Positions 29,485-38,610 of a stretch of 64,000 nucleotides of DNA are shown here, piece after piece. The DNA is taken from assembly GCA_002633085.1 (NCBI GenBank), contig NSIV01000009.1, positions 1 to 64,000 of the forward strand, written 5' to 3'. The position numbers and the translations under genes are program-made. Every line of letters begins with the position of its first letter. Position 1 is the stretch's first letter. The notes beneath the pieces were generated by a model. The model worked only from the letters and a program-made list of their open reading frames with translations, had not been told where the DNA came from and did not search any database. The stretch comes from Curvibacter sp. PD_MW3 (GTDB lineage: Bacteria; Pseudomonadota; Gammaproteobacteria; Burkholderiales; Burkholderiaceae_C).

Positions 29485-30016
29485 CATCGTCAAGCAAGCC
29501 ATGGCCAAATGGCCGAATGTGCCGGACTGTTATGGCTGGCTCGGGCTGGACGCCCGCGGCAACTGGTACATGCGCGATGACCAGGCGCAAGCCGCAGGTC
29601 CGTTCGCCGGCGGGGGCACGGTCGCCAAAGGCTCACTGTTGCGGCACGACAAGTTGATCGACTTCATTCAGCGCAACTACGGTGCCGATGCGCAAGGGCG
29701 CTGGTTCTTCCAGAACGGGCCGCAGCGGGTTTTTGTGGAGCTGGAGGCCACGCCCTGGATCTGGCGTATTCAGCCGGACTTCACTGTGCTGACCCATGCC
29801 GGGCAAGTGGCGCAGGTGCGGCAGTGCCTGATGGACGAAGCGGGGCGTGTCTATTTGCTCACGGATCTTGGGTTTGGCCTGGTGCACACGCAGGACGTCG
29901 CGTTGGCGGCAGATGCCGTGCAGGCCGGCGTGTGGACGCTGACGGAAATGACTGCGCAGCACATGCCTGAGCGATTCGGCTATGTGACAAGCCCGGATTT
30001 GCTATCGAAAAGATAG
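29477..30016 (+). CDS. Uncharacterised protein after YheT
   Basis: I do not recognise the family. The 179-residue protein starts at the ATG at 29477, inside yheT, and reads MDDIVKQAMAKWPNVPDCYG, then GWLGLDARGNWYMRD. It is acidic, soluble and has no signal or membrane segment, with several tryptophan-rich short motifs (RWFFQNG, ATPWIWRI). It probably belongs to a conserved DUF found beside YheT in this bacterial family. Its last codons, SPDLLSKR and stop, come from dispersed repeat copy D. Confidence 0.75.
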   Translation: MDDIVKQAMAKWPNVPDCYGWLGLDARGNWYMRDDQAQAAGPFAGGGTVAKGSLLRHDKLIDFIQRNYGADAQGRWFFQNGPQRVFVELEATPWIWRIQPDFTVLTHAGQVAQVRQCLMDEAGRVYLLTDLGFGLVHTQDVALAADAVQAGVWTLTEMTAQHMPERFGYVTSPDLLSKR

Positions 30017-30048
30017 CTTGATACGCATATTCAAAAAGGCCTGGGGCA
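29998..30048 (+). repeat. Dispersed AT-rich repeat, copy D (provides a stop codon)
   Basis: It reads TTTGCTATCGAAAAGATAGC and onward through CGCATATTCA to GGCCTGG. GCTATC and GATAGC form a perfect six-base inverted repeat. It aligns with the minus strand of copy A over GCTA-AAA-ATAGCT-CGCATATnCA-AAGG-CTGG. The TAG of the preceding 179-residue ORF lies inside it. Confidence 0.6.
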
Positions 30049-30060
30049 TGAGCAGGCATA

Positions 30061-30087
30061 AAAAAACCGGTCGATGACCGGTTTTTT
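30061..30087 (+). terminator. Bidirectional terminator
   Basis: AAAAAACCGGTC and GACCGGTTTTTT form a perfect 12-base stem around GAT. It separates the convergent unknown-protein and cytochrome c genes and is symmetric, so it can act on either strand. Confidence 0.94.
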
Positions 30088-30104
30088 CAGGTGCACCGAA
30101 ACGC

Positions 30105-30620
30105 TTATTTGGCTTCGGCGGCTGCGGGCGCCTTGGGTTCTTCGAACTTGGCACCGGCGGCGTTGGTCATGTAGACCACAGCACGGGCGATTTCAACATC
30201 GGAGTGATCGCCGCCACCTTGCGGTGCCATGGCATTCTTACCCTTGAGGGCGGAGTTCAGCAGGGCCTCCAGGCCGGTCTTGATACGCGGAGCCCACGCT
30301 GCAACATCCTGGAATTTGGGAGCGCCGGCAGCACCGGTGGCATGGCAGGCCGCGCACTGGGCCTTGAAGACTTCTTCGCCGCTCTTCAGGGGACGGTTGG
30401 CATCGCGAATCTCGACAGAGCCGACTTTCTGCAGGCGTTCGGCAACGGCTTTTTCAGTGTTCACGGCCCCGGCAGCAGGCTTGTTGGCCGAGGTGACATA
30501 ACTCACCAAACCGATGATGATGAACACCGGAACCACGAAGGCAAAGATGGATGCCCACACCAATTGCTTGGGGGTCTTGATCGGGCCGGTGTGGGCTTCT
30601 TCGTGGCTGTTGTCGCTCAT
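30105..30620 (-). CDS. Membrane-anchored cytochrome c (c5-like)
   Basis: The 171-residue protein has an N-terminal membrane anchor (VWASIFAFVVPVFIIIGLVSYV), a linker and a class I cytochrome c domain with heme site CAACH and a methionine ligand likely in GKNAMAPQGGG. It is similar to the cytochrome c5/CytC-type electron carriers of betaproteobacteria, which feed terminal oxidases. The C terminus is alanine/lysine-rich. It is preceded by its own leader region next to a tRNA gene. Confidence 0.9.
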   Translation of the reverse strand: MSDNSHEEAHTGPIKTPKQLVWASIFAFVVPVFIIIGLVSYVTSANKPAAGAVNTEKAVAERLQKVGSVEIRDANRPLKSGEEVFKAQCAACHATGAAGAPKFQDVAAWAPRIKTGLEALLNSALKGKNAMAPQGGGDHSDVEIARAVVYMTNAAGAKFEEPKAPAAAEAK

Positions 30621-30717
30621 GGTGTCCTCGATAATTCTGGGGGCTTGATATAAATCAGCAAGCGATTATAGCGGCCGCCCCGGCCGAAACCCCCTACAAT
30701 GCGGGGTGCTCGGTATA

Positions 30718-30793
30718 GCGGCTGTAGCTCAGTGGATAGAGTATTGGCCTCCGAAGCCAAGGGTCGTGGGTTCGATCCCCGCCAGCCGCACCA
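30718..30793 (+). tRNA. tRNA-Arg, anticodon CCG
   Basis: The 76 bases fold into a full cloverleaf: acceptor GCGGCTG with CAGCCGC, anticodon stem TTGGC/GCCAA with loop CTCCGAA giving anticodon CCG, a T-arm GTGGGTTCGATCCCCGC and an encoded CCA end. It reads arginine CGG. A -10 like TACAAT lies at 30695-30700, 17 bases before the 5' end. No integrase is next to it. Confidence 0.95.
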
Positions 30794-30958
30794 GATCAAG
30801 CCTTCATGGCTGAAAGCACCTTCATCCCGGCATCTGCCAGTTCACTTTGCCCACGTCCCTGTCATCCGATCTCTCGATGGATACCTTGGCCTACCCGGCT
30901 TACCGCCTGGCAAGTTACCTCACCTTGAATCTGGGCGAGGATGCGGCCGTGCTGGCCC

Positions 30959-31879
30959 TCATGTTTTGCTGAGCTGTTTCATCGCCAGCGCGGCGTCGTA
31001 GAGCGCGTTGCGTGAGCTGCCGCTGATGTCGGCGGCCAGCTTGACGGCCGTCTTGAGCGGCAACTCGGCCAGCAGCAACTCGAGAATGCGCAGCCCTTGC
31101 GCTTCACCCGCCTGGGTCGCCACAGGGGCTGGGTGCAGCACCAGCACGAATTCACCGCGGGTGCGATTGGCCTGTGCAGCCAGCCAGGTGCTGAATTCGG
31201 CTGCTGGCACAGTGGCGATTTCTTCGAACTGCTTGGTCAACTCGCGTCCGATCGTGAGTTTGCGTTCGCCAAGCACGGCCAGGGCTGCCGCCAGTGGTTC
31301 GATACGGTGCGGCGCTTCCAGCAGCACCACGGCGCGATATTCGCTGGCTAGCGCCTGCACGGCGGTGACGCGCTCATTCGTTTTCGCCGGCAGGAAGCCG
31401 ACAAATACAAAGCCGGTCGCGTCATCGTCGGCAATACCGGCCACACTCAACGCGGTGGTGACACTGCTGGCGCCCGGTAGCGGCACGACTGGCAGCCCTT
31501 CAGCCTGCACTGCCGCCACCAAACGCGCCCCGGGGTCGCTGATGGCTGGCGTGCCGGCATCGCTGACGTAAGCGATGCGTTGACCGGCGCGCAGCCGCGC
31601 AATGGCGCCTTGTGCTGCTTCGGCTTCGTTGTGCTGGTGCAGCGCCAGGAGCTGCTGCGAACTGCGCTCGATGCCGTAAGCGCGCAGCAGGCTCTGGGTG
31701 TGGCGGGTGTCCTCGCAGGCAATGACGTCGACCAGTTGCAGCACATGCAGTGCGCGCAAGGTGATGTCGGCCAGATTGCCGATGGGGGTGGCCACCACAT
31801 ACAGCGCCCCTTGGGGATAATGCTGTGAAGCAGCTGCCTCATGGGAGGCGGTCAGGGCGGAGGCGAAAGAAGCGTTCAA
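30959..31879 (-). CDS. rsmI: 16S rRNA 2'-O-ribose C1402 methyltransferase RsmI
   Basis: RsmI methylates C1402 in the ribosomal decoding centre using SAM. The domain begins ALYVVATPIGNLADITLRAL and contains CEDTRHTQSLL, YVSDAGTPAISDPGARLV and PGASSVTTAL, all family signatures. The track start at 31918 is a TTG with poor support; the TTG at 31879 has GGGGA six bases upstream and gives 306 residues beginning (L)NASFASAL. With this start the gene shares its first base with divergent yraN. Confidence 0.9.
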   Translation of the reverse strand: MNASFASALTASHEAAASQHYPQGALYVVATPIGNLADITLRALHVLQLVDVIACEDTRHTQSLLRAYGIERSSQQLLALHQHNEAEAAQGAIARLRAGQRIAYVSDAGTPAISDPGARLVAAVQAEGLPVVPLPGASSVTTALSVAGIADDDATGFVFVGFLPAKTNERVTAVQALASEYRAVVLLEAPHRIEPLAAALAVLGERKLTIGRELTKQFEEIATVPAAEFSTWLAAQANRTRGEFVLVLHPAPVATQAGEAQGLRILELLLAELPLKTAVKLAADISGSSRNALYDAALAMKQLSKT

Positions 31880-32268
31880 TGGTGTTCCCCAAATGGCGAG
31901 CGGCAGGCGACAGCCCAACCACCAAACAAGCCGGCGACGCAGCCGAAGAACAGGCGCTGCGCCATCTGCAGCGCGCTGGACTGCGCCTGCTGGAGCGCAA
32001 TTATCGGACGCCCGGACGCGGCGGCGGCGAAATCGACCTCATCATGGGGGCGCCGGACGGCACCTTGGTGTTTGTCGAGGTGCGACAACGTGCTAGTTCG
32101 CACCATGGCGGCGCGGCCGCCAGCGTCAGTTTCCAGAAGCAGCGACGTATCATTTTCGCCGCACGTCATTACCTGTTGCGTTGGCGCGAACCGCCACCTT
32201 GCCGTTTTGACGTGGTGGCGCTGGAGGCGCAAGGTGTGCAATGGCTGCAGGCAGCCTTTACAGACTGA
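31879..32268 (+). CDS. yraN: YraN/UPF0102 nuclease-like protein
   Basis: YraN proteins have a restriction-endonuclease-like fold. The 129-residue protein shows [45 protein letters not shown] (acidic and VEVR motifs resembling an Asp-ExK site) and FDVVALE. The start at 31879 ([12 protein letters not shown]) is preferred over 31825, which would overlap rsmI heavily. Cellular role is not established. It is followed by diaA and dolP as in enterics. Confidence 0.85.
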   Translation: MVFPKWRAAGDSPTTKQAGDAAEEQALRHLQRAGLRLLERNYRTPGRGGGEIDLIMGAPDGTLVFVEVRQRASSHHGGAAASVSFQKQRRIIFAARHYLLRWREPPPCRFDVVALEAQGVQWLQAAFTD

Positions 32269-32318
32269 AACAAGCACCTGCCCCGGCGCGGACAAGGCTT
32301 CACAGTTATCATTGCCCC

Positions 32319-32918
32319 ATGCTTGAGCAACGCATTCAACAACACTTTATCGACAGCGCCGATTTGAAATACCAGTCGGCGCAGTCCTTGAGCAAGCCGA
32401 TTGCCGACGCCGTGCAGGCCGTGCTGGCCTGCGTGACGAGTGGCGGCAAGGTGCTGGCCTGCGGCAATGGCGGTTCGGCCGCCGATGCACAGCACTTCGC
32501 GGCCGAGTTTGTTGGCCGCTTCGAGCGCGAGCGTCCCGAACTGGGGGCGATTGCGCTGACGACCGACACCTCGATCTTGACGGCGATCGCCAACGACTAC
32601 AGCTTCAATGCCGTCTTCTCGCGCCAGGTGCGTGCGCTGGGCCAGCCGGGCGACGTGCTACTGGCCATCACCACCAGCGGTAATTCGGCCAATGTGCTGG
32701 CGGCCATCGAGGCGGCGCACGAGCGCGAGATGGTGGTGATCGGTCTGACCGGCCGGGGGGGCGGCAAGATGAATCAGGCTCTGCGCGACACGGACGTGCA
32801 CATCTGTGTGCCGCACGAGCGCACAGCACGCATCCAGGAAGTGCATATCTTGGCACTGCATTGCATTTGCGATGCGGTGGATGCTCAATTGCTTGGAGAA
32901 CAGGAAACACCGACATGA
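32319..32918 (+). CDS. diaA: SIS-domain protein DiaA / phosphoheptose isomerase-like
   Basis: The 199-residue protein is a SIS-domain sugar-phosphate-binding protein: [23 protein letters not shown] and [15 protein letters not shown] are the phosphate loops. In E. coli the gene between yraN and dolP is DiaA, which promotes DnaA assembly at oriC. The same context here favours DiaA, but the sequence is also close to GmhA and annotation programs may use that name. The ATG at 32319 ([10 protein letters not shown]) is chosen because the track start lies inside yraN. It overlaps dolP by four bases. Confidence 0.87.
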   Translation: MLEQRIQQHFIDSADLKYQSAQSLSKPIADAVQAVLACVTSGGKVLACGNGGSAADAQHFAAEFVGRFERERPELGAIALTTDTSILTAIANDYSFNAVFSRQVRALGQPGDVLLAITTSGNSANVLAAIEAAHEREMVVIGLTGRGGGKMNQALRDTDVHICVPHERTARIQEVHILALHCICDAVDAQLLGEQETPT

Positions 32919-33553
32919 AACTGATAGCCCGAAAATTTTGTCTGACGGCTGCATTGGCCGCTGGTTTGGTTGCAACCCTGAGCGCCTGTGCACCAGTGAT
33001 CGTTGGCGGTGCGGTGGCAGGCAGCCTGGTCGCTGTTGATCGTCGTACTTCGGGGGCGCAACTGGAGGATGAGGGCATTGAGTTGCGTGCCGCCAGCCGC
33101 ATTCAGGAAAACCTGGGTGATCGCGTCCACATCAACATCACCAGCTACAACCGCCAAGTGCTGCTGACCGGTGAAGTGCCCAGCGCACAGGACAAGCAAC
33201 TGGCGGAACAGGTGGTGTCGCGCGTCGAGAATGTGCGCACCATCGTCAATGAGCTGGGCGTCATGGGCAACACCTCTTTCACGCAGCGTTCCAGCGACTC
33301 GCTGACCACGGGCAAGGTCAAGGCCGGGTTGGTGGATGCACGCGATCTGTATGCGAGTGCCTACAAGGTCGTTACCGAGCGTGGCGTCACTTACCTGATG
33401 GGGCGCGTGACCCAACGTGAAGCCGACCGCGGAACCGATGTCGCCCGCAGCACCAGCGGCGTCCAGAAGGTGGTGCGCATATTTGAGATCATCAGCGAAG
33501 AAGAGCTACAGGCCTTGCTGCCCAAGCCAGCCGCGAACGAAAAGAAGAAGTGA
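32915..33553 (+). CDS. dolP: BON-domain outer-membrane lipoprotein DolP (YraP)
   Basis: DolP binds anionic lipid and supports BAM activity and outer-membrane integrity. The 212-residue protein starts at the ATG at 32915, coupled to diaA, with a lipoprotein signal ending TLSACAP. It carries two BON domains: one around [29 protein letters not shown], the second around [26 protein letters not shown]. The C terminus is lysine-rich. Confidence 0.92.
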   Translation: MKLIARKFCLTAALAAGLVATLSACAPVIVGGAVAGSLVAVDRRTSGAQLEDEGIELRAASRIQENLGDRVHINITSYNRQVLLTGEVPSAQDKQLAEQVVSRVENVRTIVNELGVMGNTSFTQRSSDSLTTGKVKAGLVDARDLYASAYKVVTERGVTYLMGRVTQREADRGTDVARSTSGVQKVVRIFEIISEEELQALLPKPAANEKKK

Positions 33554-33571
33554 GTCTTCAGTGACCCAGAA

Positions 33572-33603
33572 TAAACAAGGCGCCCATGGGCGCCTTGTTT
33601 ATT
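33572..33603 (+). terminator. Bidirectional terminator between dolP and the dehydrogenase
   Basis: ATAAACAAGGCGCC and GGCGCCTTGTTTAT form a 14-base perfect inverted repeat around CATG. It lies between convergent genes and overlaps the stop of the minus-strand gene. The T-run is short (TTGTTTAT). Confidence 0.8.
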
Positions 33604-34501
33604 TCAGCCGTTTGATCAGGCTGGAGGTGTCCCAGCGCCGACCACCCATCTGCTGAATGTCGGCGTAGAACTGGTCCACCAACGCCGTGACTGGCAGGCG
33701 CGAGCCGTTGCGTCTGGCTTCTTCCATGACAAGGCCAAGGTCCTTGCGCATCCAGTCGACGGCAAAACCGAAGTCGAACTGGTCGGCCACCATGGTCTTG
33801 CCGCGGTTGTCGAGTTGCCAGCTTTGTGCGGCGCCTTTGCCAATGACGTCGAGCACCTGCAGCATGTCCAGGCCGGCGTTCTGGCCGAAGGCAATCGCTT
33901 CACTCAGGCCCTGTACCAACCCGGCAATGCAGATCTGGTTCACCATCTTGGTCAGCTGACCAGAACCGCTGGCGCCCATCAGAGTGAAGGCGCGCGAGAA
34001 GGCCATGGCCACCGGCCGGGCGGCGTCAAAGGCTTTCTGGTCACCGCCACACATGACGGTGAGTGCGCCGTTCTGGGCGCCGGCCTGGCCGCCCGATACC
34101 GGTGCATCAATGAACTGCAGCCCGATCTGGCGTGCCGCCGTCGCCAATTCGCGGGCGACCTCGGCCGATGCGGTGGTGTGGTCGACAAAGATGGCGCCGG
34201 GAGCCATGCCGGCAAAGGCGCCATCGGCACCCAGCGTGATGCTGCGCAGGTCGTCGTCATTGCCGACGCAGGCGAAGATGAAGTCGGCACCGGTGGCCGC
34301 TTCGCGCGGGGTAGCGGCAAGCTTGCCGCCAAATTCGGCGACCCAGGCCTGTGCTTTGGCCGGTGTGCGGTTGTAGACCGTGACGGTGTGGCCAGCCCGA
34401 GCCAAGTGCCCGGCCATCGGGTAGCCCATGACGCCCAGGCCGAGAAAGGCGACCTTGCGCGACGGGGTGGATTCGTAGGTTTTCGCGTTGATGTTTGCCA
34501 T
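33599..34501 (-). CDS. 3-hydroxyisobutyrate dehydrogenase-family NAD(P) oxidoreductase
   Basis: The 300-residue protein has a Rossmann motif GLGVMGYPMAGHLARAG and the conserved catalytic lysine context GSGQLTKMVNQ, with the substrate-binding DAPVSGGQAGAQNG. Candidates are 3-hydroxyisobutyrate dehydrogenase, tartronate semialdehyde reductase or a glyoxylate/succinic-semialdehyde reductase. The sequence alone does not decide. The nearby glyoxylate genes (about 16 kb away) give only weak support. Confidence 0.88.
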   Translation of the reverse strand: MANINAKTYESTPSRKVAFLGLGVMGYPMAGHLARAGHTVTVYNRTPAKAQAWVAEFGGKLAATPREAATGADFIFACVGNDDDLRSITLGADGAFAGMAPGAIFVDHTTASAEVARELATAARQIGLQFIDAPVSGGQAGAQNGALTVMCGGDQKAFDAARPVAMAFSRAFTLMGASGSGQLTKMVNQICIAGLVQGLSEAIAFGQNAGLDMLQVLDVIGKGAAQSWQLDNRGKTMVADQFDFGFAVDWMRKDLGLVMEEARRNGSRLPVTALVDQFYADIQQMGGRRWDTSSLIKRLK

Positions 34502-34510
34502 AAGAGAGAG

Positions 34511-35647
34511 TCAGACGATAGCCAGGTTTTCGGTGCCGGCGCTCAGATCCTGCGATTTGCCGCGCTGGCTGTTGAGTTTGATCTGCAGACGCAGGTCGTT
34601 GAGCGAGTCGGCGTTGCGCAAGGCGTCTTCGTAGCTGATGACGTTGGTCTCGTACAGGTCGAACAGCGCCTGGTCGAAGGTCTGCATGCCGAGCTGCCGG
34701 CTTTTCTTCATGATCTCCTTGATCTCGGCGACTTCGCCCTTGAAGATCAGGTCGGAGATCAGCGGCGTGTTGAGCAGCACTTCCACCGCGGCGGCCCGGC
34801 CCTTGCCGTCTTGCTTCGGCACCAGGCGTTGCGAGATCAGCGCGCGCAGGTTGAGTGAGAGGTCCATCAGCAGTTGCGGACGACGCTCTTCGGGGAAGAA
34901 GTTGATGATGCGGTCCAGCGCCTGGTTGGCGCTGTTGGCGTGCAGCGTGGCCAGGCACAGGTGGCCGGTTTCGGCAAAAGCCACGGCATGTTCCATGGTC
35001 TCGCGGTCGCGGATTTCGCCCATCAGGATCACATCAGGCGCTTGGCGCAGCGTGTTCTTGAGCGCGATGTCCCAGCTGTCGGTGTCCAGCCCCACTTCGC
35101 GCTGCGTCACCACGCAGTTCTTGTGCGGATGCACGAACTCCACCGGGTCCTCGATGGTGATGATGTGGCCAAAGGAGTTCTCATTGCGCCAGTCCACCAT
35201 GGCGGCCAGCGTGGTGGATTTGCCCGAGCCGGTGGCGCCGACCAGGATACACAGGCCGCGTTTGGCCAGTGCCACTTCCTTCAGCGCTTGCGGCACGCCC
35301 AGGGTATCAATGGTGGGCAACAGCGAGGGAATGACACGCAGCACCATGCCGACCTTGCCCTGTTGTATGAAGGCATTGGCGCGAAAGCGGCCAACGCCTG
35401 GCGGCGAGATGGCGAAGTTGCACTCCTTGGTGCGCTCGAACTCGGCCACCTGCTTGTCGCTCATGATCGAACGTGCCAGCGCCAGGGTATGCGCGCCGCT
35501 CAGCGGCTGCGGCGACACCTTGGTCACCTTGCCATCGACCTTGATCGCCGGCGGAAAGTCCGCTGTGATGAAGAGGTCGCTGCCATTGCGACTGACCATC
35601 AGCTTGAGCAGATCGTTGATGAATTTCGTGGCTTGATCGCGCTCCAT
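34511..35647 (-). CDS. pilU: Type IV pilus retraction ATPase PilU
   Basis: PilU is a PilT-dependent ATPase that powers pilus retraction. The track ORF starts at 35737, but the ATG at 35647 has AAGGAGGTG upstream and gives MERDQATKFINDLLKLMV, 378 residues. Walker A is GATGSGKSTTLAAMVDW; the Walker B/ASP box is around PDVILMGEIRDRETME, and the HLCLATLHANSAN block is present. It lacks the AIRNLIRE segment seen in the PilT next door. It is downstream of pilT, separated by a repeat. Confidence 0.94.
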   Translation of the reverse strand: MERDQATKFINDLLKLMVSRNGSDLFITADFPPAIKVDGKVTKVSPQPLSGAHTLALARSIMSDKQVAEFERTKECNFAISPPGVGRFRANAFIQQGKVGMVLRVIPSLLPTIDTLGVPQALKEVALAKRGLCILVGATGSGKSTTLAAMVDWRNENSFGHIITIEDPVEFVHPHKNCVVTQREVGLDTDSWDIALKNTLRQAPDVILMGEIRDRETMEHAVAFAETGHLCLATLHANSANQALDRIINFFPEERRPQLLMDLSLNLRALISQRLVPKQDGKGRAAAVEVLLNTPLISDLIFKGEVAEIKEIMKKSRQLGMQTFDQALFDLYETNVISYEDALRNADSLNDLRLQIKLNSQRGKSQDLSAGTENLAIV

Positions 35648-35684
35648 GAGAGCACCTCCTTCTTCAGCGTAGAGTTTCGCAAGA

Positions 35685-35859
35685 CGGGAAACACCGCAGG
35701 ACCGGCTTTGCCGGACTGCTGGTGTTGCCCCCTGCAAGGGGGGCTGAGACCTGCGGCTCCTGGCCTGCCTGCGCAGGCCAGGACAGGTCGAAGAGCCTCG
35801 GACTCTGGCCGAGGCCCCACGGCGAAGCGACGCGCAGCGAGCAAGCCTGGGGGTGTGCC
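35685..35859 (-). repeat. Intergenic hairpin repeat R1 between pilT and pilU
   Basis: This 175-base stretch matches R2 (41912-42088) along its length: CGGGAAAC at one end, TTGCCCC-n-GGGGGGCTGAGACCTGC in the middle and GCCTGGGGGTG at the other. It holds inverted repeats such as CCGGCTTTGCCGG, GGCCTGCCTGCGCAGGCC and CCTCGG/CCGAGG. It carries no ORF with a ribosome site. It may regulate pilU expression relative to pilT. Confidence 0.7.
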
Positions 35860-35863
35860 ATAC

Positions 35864-36907
<1,044 letters not shown>

Positions 36908-36953
36908 GAGTCCCTCTATCTTTGAAGACGTCTTTTGATACGCTTGGACAATT

Positions 36954-37652
36954 ATGACCACGATTGCCGCCAACCTCGAAACCGTTCGTAAGCGCATCGC
37001 CGCCGCGTGTCTTGCGGCCGGGCGTGCGCCGGGTGACGTGCGCCTGCTGGCCGTGTCCAAGACCTTCGGCCCAGACGCCGTAGCCGAGGCGCATGCCGCG
37101 GGGCAAACTGCATTTGGCGAGAACTACATCCAGGAAGCGGTCGAGAAGATGGCGACCCTGAGCCATCTGCCGCTGGAGTGGCACTGCATCGGTCCGATCC
37201 AGAGCAACAAGACGCGGCTGGTGGCGCAGCACTTCGCCTGGGCCCACACGGTGGACCGGCTGAAGATCGCGCAGCGTTTGAGCGAGCAGCGCCCGCCTGA
37301 ACTGCCGCCGCTGCAGGTCTGCATCCAGGTCAACGTCGATGGTGGCCCCACCAAGTCCGGCGTGGTGCCGGCCGAGGCCCTGGCGCTGGCGCGTGATGTT
37401 GCTGCGTTGCCGCGGCTGCGCTTGCGCGGCCTGATGTGCATCCCAGAGCCTGCTCCTAATTTTGTAGCTGCTTGCGACGTATTCATGAGGGCCAAGGCCA
37501 TATTTGACCAAATAAATTCGAGTGGTCTGGCGCTGGATACCCTGTCCATGGGCATGACGGCCGATTTGGAGGCCGCCATTGATGCCGGCAGCACGCTGGT
37601 GCGCGTGGGCACGGCCATCTTTGGTGGCCGCAGTTACGCTGCGGCGACCTGA
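36954..37652 (+). CDS. YggS-family PLP homeostasis protein
   Basis: This single-domain fold-type III protein binds PLP without known enzymatic activity and keeps vitamin B6 and amino acid pools balanced. PLP lysine is Lys36 (LLAVSKTFG), followed by FGENYIQEAVEK, HCIGPIQSNKTRL and LSMGMTADLEAAIDAGSTLVRVGTAIFG. Residues about 169-186 (FVAACDVFMRAKAIFDQ) are written with AT-rich codons and come from dispersed repeat copy C. It is divergent from pilT by 46 bases. Confidence 0.93.
   Translation: MTTIAANLETVRKRIAAACLAAGRAPGDVRLLAVSKTFGPDAVAEAHAAGQTAFGENYIQEAVEKMATLSHLPLEWHCIGPIQSNKTRLVAQHFAWAHTVDRLKIAQRLSEQRPPELPPLQVCIQVNVDGGPTKSGVVPAEALALARDVAALPRLRLRGLMCIPEPAPNFVAACDVFMRAKAIFDQINSSGLALDTLSMGMTADLEAAIDAGSTLVRVGTAIFGGRSYAAAT
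37459..37509 (+). repeat. Dispersed AT-rich repeat, copy C (inside yggS)
   Basis: It reads ATTTTGTAGCTGCTTGCG and onward through TATTCATGAGGGCC to CCATATTTGACC. Eleven of twelve bases of TAGCTGCTTGCG match copy A's minus strand TAGCTACTTGCG, and the downstream part also aligns. It is in frame in yggS, encoding FVAACDVFMRAKAIFD with codons rare in this gene (TTT, GTA, ATA). Confidence 0.6.
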
Positions 37653-37668
37653 CGGAAAAACGACCGCC

Positions 37669-38571
37669 ATGGTTTTGTTGACTGTGCTGCGTGATACCGC
37701 GCGCCTGCCGTTTCTGCTGCTGACCCTGGCTTGCCTGTTGCTGGGCCTGGCCACGGTCTGGCGCATCGGCATGCCGCTGGACGGTGCATTGCTGGTCAAG
37801 GTGGCGGTGGGTGCACTGTGTGCCCACATCAGCGTCAACATGCTCAACGAGTACGCCGATTTCCGCAGCGGCCTGGACGCCACCACGCGGCGCACGCCGT
37901 TTTCCGGCGGCAGCGGCGCCTTGCCGGCGCATCCGCAGTGGGCCAGTGCCGTGCTGGTGGCAGGCCTGCTGGCGCTGGGTGTCACACTGGCTGTCGGGTG
38001 GGAAGTGCTGCGCCTGCGCGGCTGGGCCATCCTGCCCATCGGTCTGGCCGGCGTGCTGCTGGTGCTGTTGTACACCCCTTGGCTCACGCGCCACCCCTTG
38101 CTGTGCCTGCTGGCGCCGGGGCTGGGCGTGGGGCCGCTGATGGTGGCGGGCACGCACGTGGCCTTGGGTGGTCACAATCTGGGCGCTGCGCTGGCAGCTT
38201 CCTGGGTGCCGGGCTGTCTGGCCAGTGCGCTGCTGCTGCTCAACCAGTTTCCCGACCGCGAGGCGGACCGGGCGGTGGGCCGACGCAATCTGGTCATCGT
38301 GCATGGCCGGCCGTGGGCGGCACGGCTGGTGCTGGTCCTGCATGCTCTAGCGGCGGCCGGGCTGCTGGCCGCCGTGGTGTTGCGCTGGCTGCCGGCGGCC
38401 AGTTTGTGGGGGCTGGCGCCGATGACCCTGGCCTGGCCCATGGGGCGCTGGCTGCTGCGTTATGACGACGAGCCGGACCGTTTGTTGCCGGCCATGATCC
38501 TCAATGTGGTGGTGGTTCTGGCCGCGCCGCTGTTCATGGCCGTTGCCGCCATGTCCTGGCGTCTGGGCTGA
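37669..38571 (+). CDS. UbiA-family prenyltransferase-like membrane protein
   Basis: The 300-residue protein has about eight membrane helices and both Asp-rich motifs of UbiA enzymes: NMLNEYADFRSGLD and LNQFPDREADRAVG. MenA-type (dihydroxynaphthoate) or another aromatic or isoprenoid acceptor is possible, but there are no neighbouring quinone genes to decide. The track start at 37579 lies within yggS; the ATG at 37669 is preferred although its ribosome site is weak. Confidence 0.85.
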   Translation: MVLLTVLRDTARLPFLLLTLACLLLGLATVWRIGMPLDGALLVKVAVGALCAHISVNMLNEYADFRSGLDATTRRTPFSGGSGALPAHPQWASAVLVAGLLALGVTLAVGWEVLRLRGWAILPIGLAGVLLVLLYTPWLTRHPLLCLLAPGLGVGPLMVAGTHVALGGHNLGAALAASWVPGCLASALLLLNQFPDREADRAVGRRNLVIVHGRPWAARLVLVLHALAAAGLLAAVVLRWLPAASLWGLAPMTLAWPMGRWLLRYDDEPDRLLPAMILNVVVVLAAPLFMAVAAMSWRLG

Positions 38572-38610
38572 CGCGTTTGCGGCAGCCGTCGGGTGACGGC
38601 CGTGGCGCTG

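Noticed and set aside
30794-30958. Short ORF (about 31 codons, MDTLAYPAYRL) after the tRNA
   Set aside because: No ribosome site, no recognisable family and it ends inside the rsmI region. Nothing supports it as a gene, and no integrase or attachment duplication is visible near the tRNA.
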